A DNA stretch of 64,000 nt from Prostheceraeus crozeri. Lineage: Eukaryota; Platyhelminthes; Polycladida; Euryleptidae. Below are positions 1 to 13,434 of this stretch, piece by piece. The stretch is from positions 248,001 through 312,000 of the forward strand of contig CAJQUW010007027.1 of assembly GCA_907163375.1 (NCBI GenBank), in the 5' to 3' direction. Under the pieces are notes generated by a model. It saw only the letters and a program-made list of their open reading frames with translations. It did not search any database and was not told where the DNA came from. Position 1 is the first letter of the stretch. Each line of letters opens with the position of its first letter. The translations under genes were made by a program, and so were the position numbers.

Positions 1-1924
1 GGGGTCCAATCTCTAGTCCGTTTGGTCACCGGTTGTCGTTTCTTCTGGCCATCTGTCCTGCCTATCTCTATTTCCCGGTCTTAATTTGGCGAATTATGTC
101 TATTTTGGTGGTGTTTCTTATGATTGTATCCATCGATCTCTTCTTGTAATGTTCAACATTGCTCTTTCCATATATTTGTATAAACTGTACCTAATGGCCT
201 TGTATAGAAAACAAATGTTTAGGTAAATAATACAAGATTCTCATATTCTCATTACCAAATAATTTGAATTATACTCACCAATTAGCAACCAGATTGCGTA
301 TCTTCCCTATGCAACCACTCCAAGATTTGAGAGCATACAAGAATTCAAAAATATGCACAAGCATGGAAGATAAGGGACAAGTGGGATCTACAAGACAAAG
401 GTAAGATTGCAGTTGTAAAAGTGCAACAAAGGAATAATGAAAATCGTTTGTTGCAAGAGCATTAAAATAATTTGCATGTATAAAGAAAGAAATACTTGCA
501 TACAGGGAATCATCCGATTTCATTGGAATGTGTTTATCTATTGAATTAACCCAAAGTCTCGACATGCGTTTCAAAATGCTTGTAGGAATATTGAGTCTTG
601 TGGATCACTTTATGAGTATTCTGTAACACGGCACATACTCGTATATTCAAAAATGTCTGGTTTTGGGCTAATTAACATGTAATTTACAAATTTTATTGTG
701 TTCAATATGCGCTCATCTGTAAGTTCAGGAGCCATCGGAAGGGTAGTCTTCTCATGCCATACGTCAGTAAATGTTGTTTGTTGCCGTCGCTACTGCCTCA
801 GTAATGCGAAGCGGCATTGAAGTTTTGGAAGTGGATGCAATAGACCTTACCCTTCACAATGCATTAAATGAAAAAATCTAAAACTGGGGAAACTCATTAA
901 CTATTCATATAATAAGCCTATCAAATCCGATTGCAACCGAAATCGCTGAGGTAACTCGTCAAAATCCGTTTTCAGCGTCCTCGTTGAATCACACCATCCA
1001 GTCAATCAAATGATGGATTTGGGAGATTTGGAAGAATCTTTTAACTGGCCTAGAGCTGAGAAGCTATGTAACATTTGCAGATATTGATGCCAGTAATCAC
1101 GTCTTCTTCGAAGGAATAAGGTCCTTGCACCATCCTTTACTGGGCTGAAAAAAGCCAGCCTTGTTTGAAGTTCCAACTCACGTAGCCGTTCCAATCCACA
1201 CTATATCCTCATGTTATGAGGCCTAACACTTGCACTGATGTGAAATGTGACTCTTCTCTCCTTCCTTTTGAGGGTCAAATTCACAGAACACCCCGAGTGA
1301 TCATTTTCTAGAGATTTTACGATTTTCTACTGCCTTTCAAAACCGCTACAGATATTTGATTTGGCAGTAAGCTTTTTATGGTTTTTAGAGACATTTGTAT
1401 GAGCTAATAATGCCTACTGCAATTCTAGAGAATTCTTACTGGCATTCATGGCATCCATAGAATGTTTAGCAGGCAAATATATCTGTAATTATCAAACTCC
1501 CTTCCTATCTCCACTATGTTGAACTATGCGTTCTACATTTTCTAATGTAGAACGGAATTTCTATGAATCAAAATACATGTAATCCAATGGGCTACCGTGC
1601 TACATTTTTTTACCCTACAATGCACCCAAATTGCAAGTAAGCTTAGATGATATCTTGGGTATAGATAATAAGGCTACACCTCATGCAAATGCCACTTAAA
1701 TATCGGTTCACTTGAAATTCAAATGAAGGAAATGCACATAGAAGTAGATAATAGTACTTTCTATGGTATTGTTAATTTCTATGGAAATGCATGACATCAA
1801 TATTGGATAGGCTATCTACTAGGACTTTGGATGCCATGGAAAGTCAACCACGTTTGTGTTCTTAGCAGATTGTCTATATCGTCACTGGTCCATAGAGTTC
1901 ATTGACATTTCTTGATCGTTTGAT
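1..1924. other. No gene recognised
   Basis: AT-rich sequence. A 24-bp palindrome (GTTCTACATTTTCTAATGTAG...) lies near 1529-1552. The transporter's C-terminal exon was looked for here on the minus strand and not found. Confidence 0.6.
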
Positions 1925-2037
1925 AATAGTGATATAACTACTCCATCTGTACTACCATAGAAAGATGTAGCACTCGGCTTCGCCTCGTGCTACATTTTCT
2001 GTGGTAGTACAGATGTCGTAGTTATATCACTATAATG
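1925..2037. repeat. Short foldback element
   Basis: Arms of about 47 bp (AGTGATATAACTAC through GATGTAGCAC and mirror) around the loop TCGGCTTCGCCTC, about 90 percent matched. Likely a miniature foldback element; a stem-loop RNA is possible if transcribed. Confidence 0.8.
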
Positions 2038-3796
<1,759 letters not shown>

Positions 3797-4073
3797 TTCC
3801 TGGCATTGTACTAAAACCAAGCGGGTCACTCCTTTGTATTTGCCTTTGAAGTTATGCACAAGATAGAGAATCAATAAGGTAAAACCACAGCGCTTCGTGT
3901 CACAGACACATCAAGGGGTGGAACCTTGCAGTGCGAATGTTTACTGCACGGTCCCACCTGACACTAGAAGCGCTGTGGTGTTACCTTGCTGGATTTCTAT
4001 CTTGCACATAACATCAAATAAAAGGCAAATACAAACGAGAGACCAGCTTGTTTTTAGAACAATGCCAGGAAAC
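3797..4073. repeat. 277-bp snapback inverted repeat
   Basis: Arms 3797-3923 and 3947-4073 mirror each other (TTCCTGGCATTGT, TTTGTATTTGCC, CCACAGCGCTTC) with almost no loop. No flanking duplication recognised. Confidence 0.8.
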
Positions 4074-4904
4074 TACCTCCTGTTCCTATCCTTCAACATC
4101 ATCTTCATCTACACGTTTTGATTCGCATCATTCTGTCTCAACTACCTAATATCTTTTCACTTTCGCTGAAAACCATTAAACAAGTGATTGATTATATTGC
4201 TGAAAAACTCATTTGAAGTGAAATTATATTGTAATCAAATATTCGATCCACACACCGCTACAGTCGAAAAAATACAAGCTGAATCTTTGAAGGAGGATTG
4301 GAGAAAATGGAAAATATAATGTGAGTTTTATTATTTTTAGGTACTGTTCAATACCTCAAATTCGGTAGTTTTGAATCCTGATGGATGCTTTAATGTATCC
4401 ACGGGACTTAAAATTACGCTTGCTTGAGGTTCGATCGGCATTTATATTATTCCTAATTAATCGCAAAATATCGTGAAAATTGTTGCTTGTCTGAATGCGT
4501 TTATAAATTGATGTCTGTACGCCTTTTTGGCAGTAGACGATTGATGTCTGTAGGTCTTTTTGGCAGTAGAGAATTAGTGCTTTTTGCAGTAGACAATGCG
4601 CGATAATTCTACTGCGAAATTTTGTGGGATTTCCATAGAAAATGATCACTAGGGACACGCCGTTTTCGAAATGACCGAAATTATTGAGGAATCAGAGGCT
4701 TGCACATCGTCAGAGGTATACATCTCTTCTCATTTGTTGATAACACATCTGTTGGACTTTGACCATTCAGTTCACTATGTGCTCATGCAACATGTGCGTT
4801 GTTCTACTTGAATAGTGGAAGACGGAACGATGTACTGTCGGCATACTTAACAATGTGACAGTTTTCATCGAACGTTCAAGGGCAGTTGCACTAAAAGTGA
4901 TCAT
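4074..4904. other. No gene recognised apart from a small tandem duplication
   Basis: Low-complexity AT-rich sequence. Confidence 0.6.
4494..4582 (+). repeat. Short tandem duplication
   Basis: The 37-bp unit around GATTGATGTCTGTA and CTTTTTGGCAGTAGA occurs twice in a row, with a partial third. Confidence 0.7.
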
Positions 4905-5905
4905 AAAAAATAAGCATCATAATTAAGTGGAAATTAAGCTAATTTTCTAAGGTATTTCATGAACCGGATTATAATGGAATTGTCTTAATGAAAACGTCGA
5001 GAGCCTAATCTGCTTTTTTGGTTTTCAATTCGATTCAAGTTTTCAATTCGATGAATTTCAATTCAATTTTCATTGGCTGTTACAGTGAGTCCATAGAGTG
5101 AGTCATTTTTTCTATAACACGTATCAATTTATTTAGCTTGTTTTGTATGCAGTGTCGTCATGTCTCATCATAATTTGTAAATTGTTTTCGAATCTGAAAT
5201 AGGTGAAAGTCAGCTGTACTGTTTGTCTGTGAATAGCAGCGTAAATAGTGATTTTTCCGTAGGATTCCTTCAGAATTGCTGGTAGAGTGAACGGTAAGTC
5301 ACTCTCGATTTTGCATGAACTGTGTGTAAAGACTAATTGTGTGCATATGTGTTTTGCAGTTTTTACGGTACTGAACAATGTAGAAATATACAAAGTTCTA
5401 ACCAGTCGAGGCGTTTTGATTCCACCAACAATAAATCGTGCGTAGCCGCTATATCGGCATGGTTTTATGATTCACTAAATTTATGTTTCATTTCTTGAAT
5501 CTGAATAGTGATAGGGACCCATTTATATAAAGTTTATTGAAATCATTGTCTTTGATTATGTGATTTTGCTCTGCCAGTGGCAGGTTGCCTGTTATGTGAT
5601 CACGCTTAAGAAAATAGTCTTGAGGTTGAGCATGAAAGTAATGGCAACCTATGGAATTGCTAATTTAACAAACATTACCTCTCCAAGGCTGTCATAACAC
5701 TGAGAATCTGTCAAATACTATCATTCCTTCTGCATTAATGATCAGTCAAATCCGTGTGCATTTCTCCAAAAGTGTAATAATTTGCATATCTCACAGGTAG
5801 TACCTTGGTCTCGACTCATGTTTTATTAATAAAATCGAAACTGTTTACACATCGGGCATTTAATAAATGCGGAGTTGCTACTTGACCTAGTATACTTACT
5901 GTATG
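4905..5905 (+). mobile_element. R1 element copy 1, left end lost, with an insertion
   Basis: Homology to R1 starts near 4905 (AATAAGCATCATAATTAAGTG) and runs to the right end near 5905. About 365 bp of unrelated sequence (roughly 5084-5448) interrupts it; its nature is unknown. Confidence 0.75.
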
Positions 5906-6721
5906 TTCAATACCAATGCAAACAACCTGAAAATGCTCTATGAGATAGAAAGACAAAAAGTTTATAACCAAATAAGGATTATGCAGCTCCTGACAATAGC
6001 ATCCGGTCACTGTGTATCTTGTCGAAGTTTTTGGAGAAGTCATATGCAATCATTTCGTACTGGTAGTCGTGCATTTGTCCAACTATGATTTTAAATCCTT
6101 GTTTAAAGAAACATGAGCAATGAGCATCTTGTGAAGATGAGTTTGGCCGGCATTCATGTCGATTGTTGTCGTAGTGATGGGGAATTCTACTTTACATTCA
6201 GATAAAGACAATTTAATTTGAAATAAGGACAAAATAATGAGAAAAAGTGTTGTCTATAAGAGTCACCTGTATGTATGTGTACAATATGCAAGAGCGTCAT
6301 TGCTGGAGATCATAGTATCAGGCAATGAGATAACTTTAAATGTGAATATAAAGATTATTGATGACTCTAGGAAGTCAGATAATTAAGAAAAGACATAAAA
6401 ATGAATACTATGATAAGCCATTAACCAAAAAATGTTCCTAAGTTGTATTTGCATAACATTTGAATTTTCTAACACAATTTTCGATATCGATGGTGTAATA
6501 GATTGTTATGATGTGATTCATTGTTATGATGTGATTCATGTACTTCATATTTATTAAGTGTGATGCTATTCAAATGGACTCAACGTTCTCTGTCTGATCT
6601 TAAATTTCAGCATCTGGCCGGATAAAGTGCTTCAACATTCCCGTTTCATGTTTCAAATTTTCAATTTTTGATATATGGACTTGCCTATAAATGCATCATT
6701 TCTCACTATCTTACATACAAG
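5906..6721. other. No gene recognised
   Basis: Contains a small duplication GTTATGATGTGATTCAT (about 6507-6540). Nothing else stands out. Confidence 0.6.
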
Positions 6722-7569
6722 CATAGAGTAGGGATATATAGGTAGTGTCGACTCATAAAAGTATCTGTACAGAGCGAAATTTTTTATATGAAAAGATTCA
6801 GCTTTTTGCGGAAATTACGTTCCCGTGGTCGAAAATATTATGTAAGCAGTTTTAAAAATGTCAAAATTTTGCAAATTTATATATTACCGAGATGACTTCT
6901 CTATATAAGTAGTATGAAACAAGTTAGATATCAAAGGGAATGAATATTTGCTAATAAGCATCCCAACTAGTCGGAAATTAAGCACATTTGCAAGGGAATT
7001 TCATGAGCTGCATTAGAATGAAAGTCTACATGAAAAAGACGAGATCTTATTGTGCTGTCGTGGCTGAAATTTCAAGTTTTTAATCTAATCTTCACCGCAT
7101 GATTCTATGATTCACTAAATTCATGTTTCATTTCTTGAATCTTAACAGTGATATGGATCCATTTACATCTTTCAAAGTTGACTGAAATCATTGTCCTTGA
7201 TTCTCTTATTTTGCTCTACCAGTGACAAGTTGTCTGTGATGTGATCTCACTTAACAAGATTTTCTAGCGGTTCAGCATGAAAACAGTAGGGTCTTCAAGC
7301 TGCTAATTTATAACAAACATTACCTATCCAAGGCTGTCATGACACGGGCGATATGTAATGATATCATTTCCTTCTACATTATGCTATCATGATCAGCCGA
7401 TCCCGTTGTAATTTCTTCAAAACTGCAAAAATTTGCACATCTCACATTTGGTGGCAATGTCATCTCTATCCCCTCGAGTTCATTTAATTAAATCGAAAGT
7501 GTATACACATTCGCTTTCGGGATTTAATAAATGCGGAGTTACCACTCTACCTGATATACCTACTCTATG
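6722..7569 (+). mobile_element. R1 element copy 2
   Basis: Terminal repeats CATAGAGTAGGGATATATAG and CTACCTGATATACCTACTC-TATG. Flanks CATACAAG and CATACAAT agree at 7 of 8 positions. 848 bp, no coding. R1 is recognised from six copies in this window; 8-bp duplications point to a hAT-like non-autonomous family. Confidence 0.88.
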
Positions 7570-7579
7570 CATACAATTA

Positions 7580-7718
7580 AAATCACACGCTTCCTTTAGT
7601 TTAGCGGAAGTCAAAAGCAATATTTACACGTGTGGCTTTGTCCAAAAGGCTTTACACAAAGCTATACGTGTGAATATTGTTTTTGACTTTCGCTAAACTA
7701 GAGTGTGTGATTTTACTT
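7580..7718. repeat. Foldback element beside a transporter exon
   Basis: AAAATCACACGCTTCCTTTA and its mirror, then GTCAAAAGCAATATTTACAC and mirror, form arms of about 60 bp. It ends 70 bp from the exon at 7789-8043. Confidence 0.75.
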
Positions 7719-7788
7719 GTATATAAGCTATGAAAAATCTCCTGTCGGAAGCAGTTAACATTTCTCACTAGCTTCACTACCAACTTAC

Positions 7789-8043
7789 TTTATATGTCAC
7801 TATTGTGGTGTTTTCTTGATGAATTGCAATGACAAAAGTGCAGAGCACGGACAAAATTATAAATATCAAGAGAAATGCAATATTCCACCATGTATTCAAA
7901 GGCGAACCATCCACGAATATAACTACTGTTATCAACAGTATTGACACTGTATATATTGATACTCCATATCGTACTGCGATTCCCGGTTGCAATCTTGGAA
8001 GAAGAGGCAGTCTCTGAAATCGATGCAACAAAACTCCCACTTC
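7789..8043 (-). CDS. SLC7A/CAT transporter exon: late membrane segments
   Basis: The exon has 85 codons, phase 0 at both ends, with acceptor TTTACAG and donor AAA then GTAAGT. It starts EVGVLLHRFQRLPLLPR (loop), then two helices, YGVSIYTVSILLITVVIFVD and WWNIAFLLIFIILSVLCTFV, and ends IAIHQENTTIVTYK. The layout matches the family's paired helices after the big loop, where IAIHQ corresponds to GVIWRQPES in vertebrate CAT-1; the next exon should begin with the FKVPFLPVLP-like motif. No such exon was found between 1 and 7788, so the gene end is outside the window or overlooked. A foldback element lies 70 bp downstream and a Penelope-like element 70 bp upstream. Confidence 0.75.
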
Positions 8044-8128
8044 CTGTAAATGAAAATCATATGTTCATATTTGTTATCTATAGTTGCTATCCATTCATGA
8101 AATTCACATTATGAACAAATTCTCCTTT

Positions 8129-9782
8129 GTATTGACAGTGAGAAGTGTATTTATTAGCAGCAAACATGTTTCAGTAGGCAAGCTACCATCATCAGTGACA
8201 ACGGTCAATAAACAAGGATGCAACATATACAGTGCGAATGAGACAAGAAAAATCAATATAGGAAAAGCGGCTGTGATTGGCTGCGGTTATTCATTAGGTA
8301 CTGTGAATGAAGGAATGACTTTATGTACAATGATTCAGCAATTTTTGTGTATGGAGTGCGAATGAGAATTTTAAAATTATCTTTATTTGGGATGTGAACA
8401 TGAATAGATATTTCGGATGCTGGTCGTCCTTTCACGTGATCGTTTATCCTAGTGAAAATATGGCGACGGGTTTCATCGACGTAGCATTGACTGCAATGCT
8501 CACAAGTATACTTATACACTACGGAAGATAACTCATTGAAAGGAATTTTATCTTTATTGCTTATCATGTTTTGTGTTTTGTATGTGTTCAAGGCAATTCT
8601 TAAAATACTATTTTCCAAAGCACTATTTATGTGGCGAATATTACGTTTTATTCGAGAAAGAAGAGTTGAAACATAGGGGAGCTTCCAAAGTAATTCAGTT
8701 TTTTTTCGCTAGATTCTATTTTAGTCTTAGGATTATCACAACGCTCAAAGACTTTATTTATTCTATCCGGATGATATCCGTTTTGAATAAAAATATTCCT
8801 AACTTTGTTTTTGTTGTAATCGCGGTCGGCAGGGAGACTGCTTAGTTTTTGAGATCTATTGTACAAGGTTTTAATCGCGTTGTTCTTATAAGAGTCAGGA
8901 CTGTAGGAGTTGCTGGGTATACAATAAAGTATTGGTTTCTTTTGTTATCCAATTGGTTTCAAATTTGCCATTTTTTATGAAAATATTCATATCTAGAAAA
9001 TTGATAGAGTCATTTATGGGTTCCTCTATCGTAAATTGAAGAGATGAATTAACAGCATTGAGCTGGTCTAAAAAAGTGAGGGCTTCTGTTCGAGAACGAA
9101 AGACTGCTAAAATATCGTCGACGTACCTAATGTAAAAGTTCGGCATTTGCATTTTACTTTGTATAATATTTAAAAAGAATTCAGCCATAAGAGGTGAAGA
9201 ATCCTAAGACTAAAATAGAATCTAGCGAAAAAACTGAATTATTTTGGAAGCTCCCCTATGTTTCAACTCTTCTTTCTCGAATAAAACGTAATATTCGCCA
9301 CATAAATAGTGCTTTAGAAAATAGTATTTTAAGAATTGCCCTGAACACATACAAAACACAAAACATGATAAGCAATAAAGATAAAATTCCTTTCAATGAG
9401 TTATCTTCCGTAGTGTATAAGTATACTTGTGAGCATTGCAGTCAATGCTACGTCGGTGAAACCCATCGCCATATTTTCACAAGGATAAACGAACACGTGT
9501 CGACCAGCATCCGAAATATCTCTTCATGTTCACATCCCAAATAAAGAAAATTTTAAAATTCTCATTCGCATTCCATACACGAAAATTGCTGAATCATTGT
9601 ACATAAAGTCAATCCTTCATTCACAGTACCTAATGAATAACCGCAGCCAATCACAGCCACTTTTCCTATATTGATTTTTCTTGTCTCATTCGTACTGTAT
9701 ATAGTGCATCCTTGTTTATTGACCGTTGTCACTGATGATGCTAGCTTGCCTACTGAAACATGTTTGCTGCTAATAAACATAT
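8129..9782 (-). mobile_element. Penelope-like element A, with inverted copy of its 3' part
   Basis: Reading on the minus strand, the element begins with an antisense copy of its own 3' region (9782 to about 9203). It continues with reverse transcriptase sequence (FYIRYVDDILAVFRS at the catalytic YVDD, about 9130) and ends with the GIY-YIG endonuclease (YKYTCEHCSQCYV) and 3' tail. The two arms (8129-8733 and 9203-9782) are inverted and closely similar. A 13-bp direct repeat CAAATTCTCCTTT flanks the whole unit (8116-8128 and 9783-9795). The 5' half of the coding region is missing. Penelope-like elements move by target-primed reverse transcription. Confidence 0.9.
8160..8210 (-). ncRNA. Hammerhead-like motif in Penelope-like element A
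   Basis: On the minus strand: CTGATGA (8195-8189), an extra T, stem II GGTAG-CTTGC-CTACT, GAA, palindromic ACATGT, then T. Stem I is weak. The inverted arm carries a second, more decayed copy with CTGATGA at 9732-9738. The stem II sequence differs from the candidate at 61182 but keeps pairing. Confidence 0.5.
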
Positions 9783-10011
9783 CAAATTCTCCTTTCTCTC
9801 TAAGCCACCATTTTTTTTGAAATGCAGTTGATGAAACTTAAGAAAGTAAACTTTTGACCTATTCAGTTTTGATAACCATTCTGTTCACGTTATAGGTTGT
9901 GCTGCTTTCCCTACTAACCATTGCTAGATAGCCTACACAGCCTGTAGTCTGGAAAGTTTTGATCAATATGACATGAAATTTACACTGCCAGGAATTTGAA
10001 TTCGAATGGTC

Positions 10012-10930
10012 TATATCATTTTTAACATAGTGTTGTCATTTTTAACATAGTGTTGTCATTTTTGACATAGTGTTGTCATTTTTAACATAGTGTTGTCATT
10101 TTTAACATAGTGTTGTCATTTTTATCATAGTGTTGTCATTTTTAACATAGTGTGGTCATTTTTGACATAGTGTTGTCATTTTTAACATAGTGTTGTCATT
10201 TTTAACATAGTATTGTCATTTTTAACATAGTGTTGTCATTTTCAACATAGTGTTGTCATTTTCAACATAGTGTTGTCATTTTTAACATAGTGTTGTCATT
10301 TTTAAAATAGTGTTGTCATTTTTAACATGGTATTGTCATTTTTAACATAGTGTTGTCATTTTTATCATAGTGTTGTCATTTTTAAAATAGCGTTGTCATT
10401 TTTAACATGGTGTTGTCAATTTTAACATAGTGTTGTCATTTTTAACATAGTGTTGTCATTTTTTACATAGCGTTGTCATTTTTATTATAGTGTTGTCATT
10501 TTTAACATAGCGTTGTCATTTTTAACATAGTGTTGTCATTTTTAACATAGTGTTGTCATTTTCAACATAGTGTTGTCATTTTTAACATAGTGTTGTTATT
10601 TTTAACATAGTGTTGTCATTTTTATCATAGTATTGTCATTTTTAACATAGTGTGGTCATTTTTAACATAGTGTTGTCATTTTTATCATAGTGTGGTCATT
10701 TTTATCATAGTGTTGTCATTTTTAAAATAGCGTTGTCATTTTTAACATGGTGTTGTCAATTTTAACATAGTGTTGTCATTTTTAACATAGTGTTGTCATT
10801 TTTTACATAGCGTTGTCATTTTTATTATAGTGTTGTCATTTTTAACATAGCGTTGTCATTTTTAACATAGTGTTGTCATTTTTAACATAGTGTTGTCATT
10901 TTCAACATAGTGTTGTCATTTTTAACATAG
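10012..10930 (+). repeat. 20-bp minisatellite, about 46 units
   Basis: Unit TTTTTAACATAGTGTTGTCA, mostly 0-2 changes per unit. The block 10361-10590 recurs exactly at 10701-10930, giving a 17-unit (340-bp) higher-order period. No spacers, so not a CRISPR array. It lies in a transporter intron. Confidence 0.97.
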
Positions 10931-12113
10931 TCCGAGCCATTACCTTGGATGAATTATAATAGGAATATTGTCTGCTTAATTACATTGACATTGCATTGAG
11001 TTAAAAACTGCATTATTGTCCGGAAGAAGCACTCTATGTCAAATCTCCATAGACATTGTGCAATTAGTCAGAATTTTAGAGCAAAGCTTCTCAGATGTCC
11101 ATAGTAGAAACATAGATTATCACTTATGAATCATTGCTAGACATCGCCATTGATTTCATCTTCATTGGGCTAGAATACCAATAATATCCTTTTCTATCGG
11201 ACACTAAATGCAAAATTCCTCAGACACCAACGTGTCCTCGGAATCTATACATCTATGTCCTTTGCTCTTTGATTATAAATTTGTAATTGTACATGTAAAT
11301 TGACAAAATTCATTTTCTTCGCTCTGGATCTCTCATTAATCAGATTTATCATTTTAGTAGGAAGCTTATTGAGATCATTAAATCCAAAACAGACTGATTT
11401 GTACATGCCGCTTACATCAACCGACTCTATTTTTGCATTGAAAAAAATATTTTGAGAATATGACATTTTGAGTGATATGCACAAGTGCATTAAAAAATTC
11501 ACATTCACTTCTACAATCAATAGTGCATTAATGAAAATGTCCTCTCCTTCAATAGATATGTCAAAATAATGTCTCCACTCAACTCATAAATTTCACAAAT
11601 ATATTTCTGTAAATATCTCATCACCACTTTTTGCCACCTTTATACAATGCCTGCTTTATCTAATTGTGCACACTTTTCATGTATTGAAAAACTACATTTT
11701 CAAAAACTTTGGTTTTCCAAAAATCCGAATTTGGCGTTTCAACTTTTCCTCCTAGGAGGACCAAATGCGGTTTTTCAAAAAGTCATGAACATTTGGTTTC
11801 GTGAAAACCCAACGAGTAATGGTTTTTCAAATACACACATTTGGCTTTCAGTGAAATCAACGAGATACGAGCTTTCTTAGAGTATGATTCGGTGTTTATT
11901 TCCCAAACTCGGAATGCTTTGAATGCTATTTTAGGCAGAGTTTCGGAGCCGGAGGCGTGGTATAAAGTAGAAACCGGAGGCGTGGTAACTGGACCCCTTC
12001 TCCGAAACCCTTATTTCAAGGAACGTCCCCATTTAAATAATGGCGTCACAGACCATGGCAGCATGACCGATAAAGTTTCATCCCAAACCCCTTATCCAAT
12101 ATATCTCTTCAAT
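10931..12113. other. Transporter intron, nothing recognised
   Basis: AT-rich; weak internal similarity of TTTTTCAAA and CATTTGG phrases around 11700-11850. Confidence 0.6.
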
Positions 12114-12115
12114 TA

Positions 12116-13432
12116 CGAGGGGTGATTGAAAAGTTCGCGGCCCGATATAGAAAAAAGCATATTTCGCATACGATACATATTTATTTTTCGACATAATCGC
12201 CCCTACAATCAACGCACTTAGCCCAACGGTGCTGCAATGCGCGGATCCCTTGCTCATAGAAGTGTGAGTAGTCTTTGGAGTCCAGATACTCCTCAACGGC
12301 CTCCATGACGTCACTGTTGGATGCGAGGTGCTGACCACTGAGCTCCAATTTCATTTTTGGGAAGAGATGAAAGTCCGATGGTGCCAGATCAGGAGAAGAG
12401 GGTGGATGGGAAATGATGTCAAACCCACAACCTTGGATGACAGACATTGCGGTAGCGGAGGTGTGAGCAGGCGCATTGTCTTGATGGAAAAGCACGCCTT
12501 TCGTGAGCTTCCCTCTCCGCTTGATCTTGATCTGCACTCGCAACTGCTGCAAGAAATGAGCGCAGTACTCGCCAGTAATTGTCCGACCAGTCTCTAGGAA
12601 GTCCAACAACAAAACTCCCTTCGAATCCCAAAAAATGGAGGCCATGACCTTTCCCACGGACCTGGTGACCTTGGCTTTCCGAGGAGTTGGTGATCCTGGG
12701 TGCTTCCATTGTTTCGATTGTTCTTTCGACTCTGGCTGATAGTGGTGAACCCAAGTCTCATCCATCGTAATGAACCGGTCCATGAAATTTTCAGGATCTC
12801 TTGCGAACAGCGCCAGGTTGTCCCTTGAGATGAGAAAACGGGCTCGTTTGTTCTCTGGTGTGAGCAGTCGTGGCACCCATCGAGCGGAAACTTTGTTCAT
12901 GCCAAGTTCATGATGGATGATGTTATAGACACGCTCTTGTGAAATCTTCAGTTCGAAGGCAATCTTTTGCTCGGTTGTACGGCGATCATCAGGAATAATC
13001 TTTTGAACATGATCGATCATATCTTCTGTGCTCACTGTCACTGGTCTTCCACAACGGGGATCATCTTCCAAGCTCTCTCTTCCTTGCTTGAATTCTGAAG
13101 CCCACTTCTTGACTGTGGTGTAGGACGGAGCTTTCTCACCAAGTGTTCCAACCATATCATCATGAATCTCCTTTGGTGTGAGTCCTTTCAAGCCGAGATA
13201 ACGAATGACAGCTCGATTTGAAACGTGATCCATCTTACGCAACACTTATCTGACTAACTGACTGATAAGTTAGTAACTGAAGTTAAGTAGCTGTGGTTTA
13301 CCAACAGTTCACCGGATCGACTGATCACTCGTCATGCGCCGTCAGCACATTCCATTGTATCAATCCACATGTGCATAATGGCCTGGCTTCAAACTTTCTC
13401 TGTCAGGCCGCGAACTTATCAATCACCCCTCG
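12116..13432 (-). mobile_element. mariner element with complete ends and open transposase
   Basis: The ends are inverted copies of CGAGGGGTGATTGA(A/T)AAGTTCG, differing at one position by eye, and each is flanked by the TA target (12114-12115 and 13433-13434). Length 1317 bp is typical for mariner. The only gene inside runs on the minus strand. It lies in the intron between the transporter exons at 14427 and 8043, in the same orientation as the gene. Confidence 0.95.
12181..13233 (-). CDS. mariner transposase, uninterrupted
   Basis: 350 codons from the first true ATG (MDHVSNRAVIRYLGLKGLTP); an upstream in-frame GTG would add four residues but is an unlikely start. The N-terminal half holds two helix-turn-helix regions (about residues 10-110), linked by CGRPVTV. 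The catalytic domain shows MDETWVHHY (first Asp), FHQDNAPAHTS (second Asp) and SPDLAPSDFHLF (third Asp), with 34 residues between the second and third Asp, the DD34D signature of mariner. The WVPRLLTPENK linker motif is also present. The enzyme cuts and pastes its own element at TA sites in the nucleus. The frame has no stop or shift, so the copy may be recent. Activity cannot be judged from sequence. Confidence 0.95.
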   Translation of the reverse strand: MDHVSNRAVIRYLGLKGLTPKEIHDDMVGTLGEKAPSYTTVKKWASEFKQGRESLEDDPRCGRPVTVSTEDMIDHVQKIIPDDRRTTEQKIAFELKISQERVYNIIHHELGMNKVSARWVPRLLTPENKRARFLISRDNLALFARDPENFMDRFITMDETWVHHYQPESKEQSKQWKHPGSPTPRKAKVTRSVGKVMASIFWDSKGVLLLDFLETGRTITGEYCAHFLQQLRVQIKIKRRGKLTKGVLFHQDNAPAHTSATAMSVIQGCGFDIISHPPSSPDLAPSDFHLFPKMKLELSGQHLASNSDVMEAVEEYLDSKDYSHFYEQGIRALQHRWAKCVDCRGDYVEK

Positions 13433-13434
13433 TA

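Noticed and set aside
10012-10930. Regular array resembling CRISPR
   Set aside because: Units are contiguous with no spacers, and the genome is animal.
12328-12754. Open frames on the plus strand and a second minus frame within the mariner
   Set aside because: Shadows of the intact transposase in other frames.
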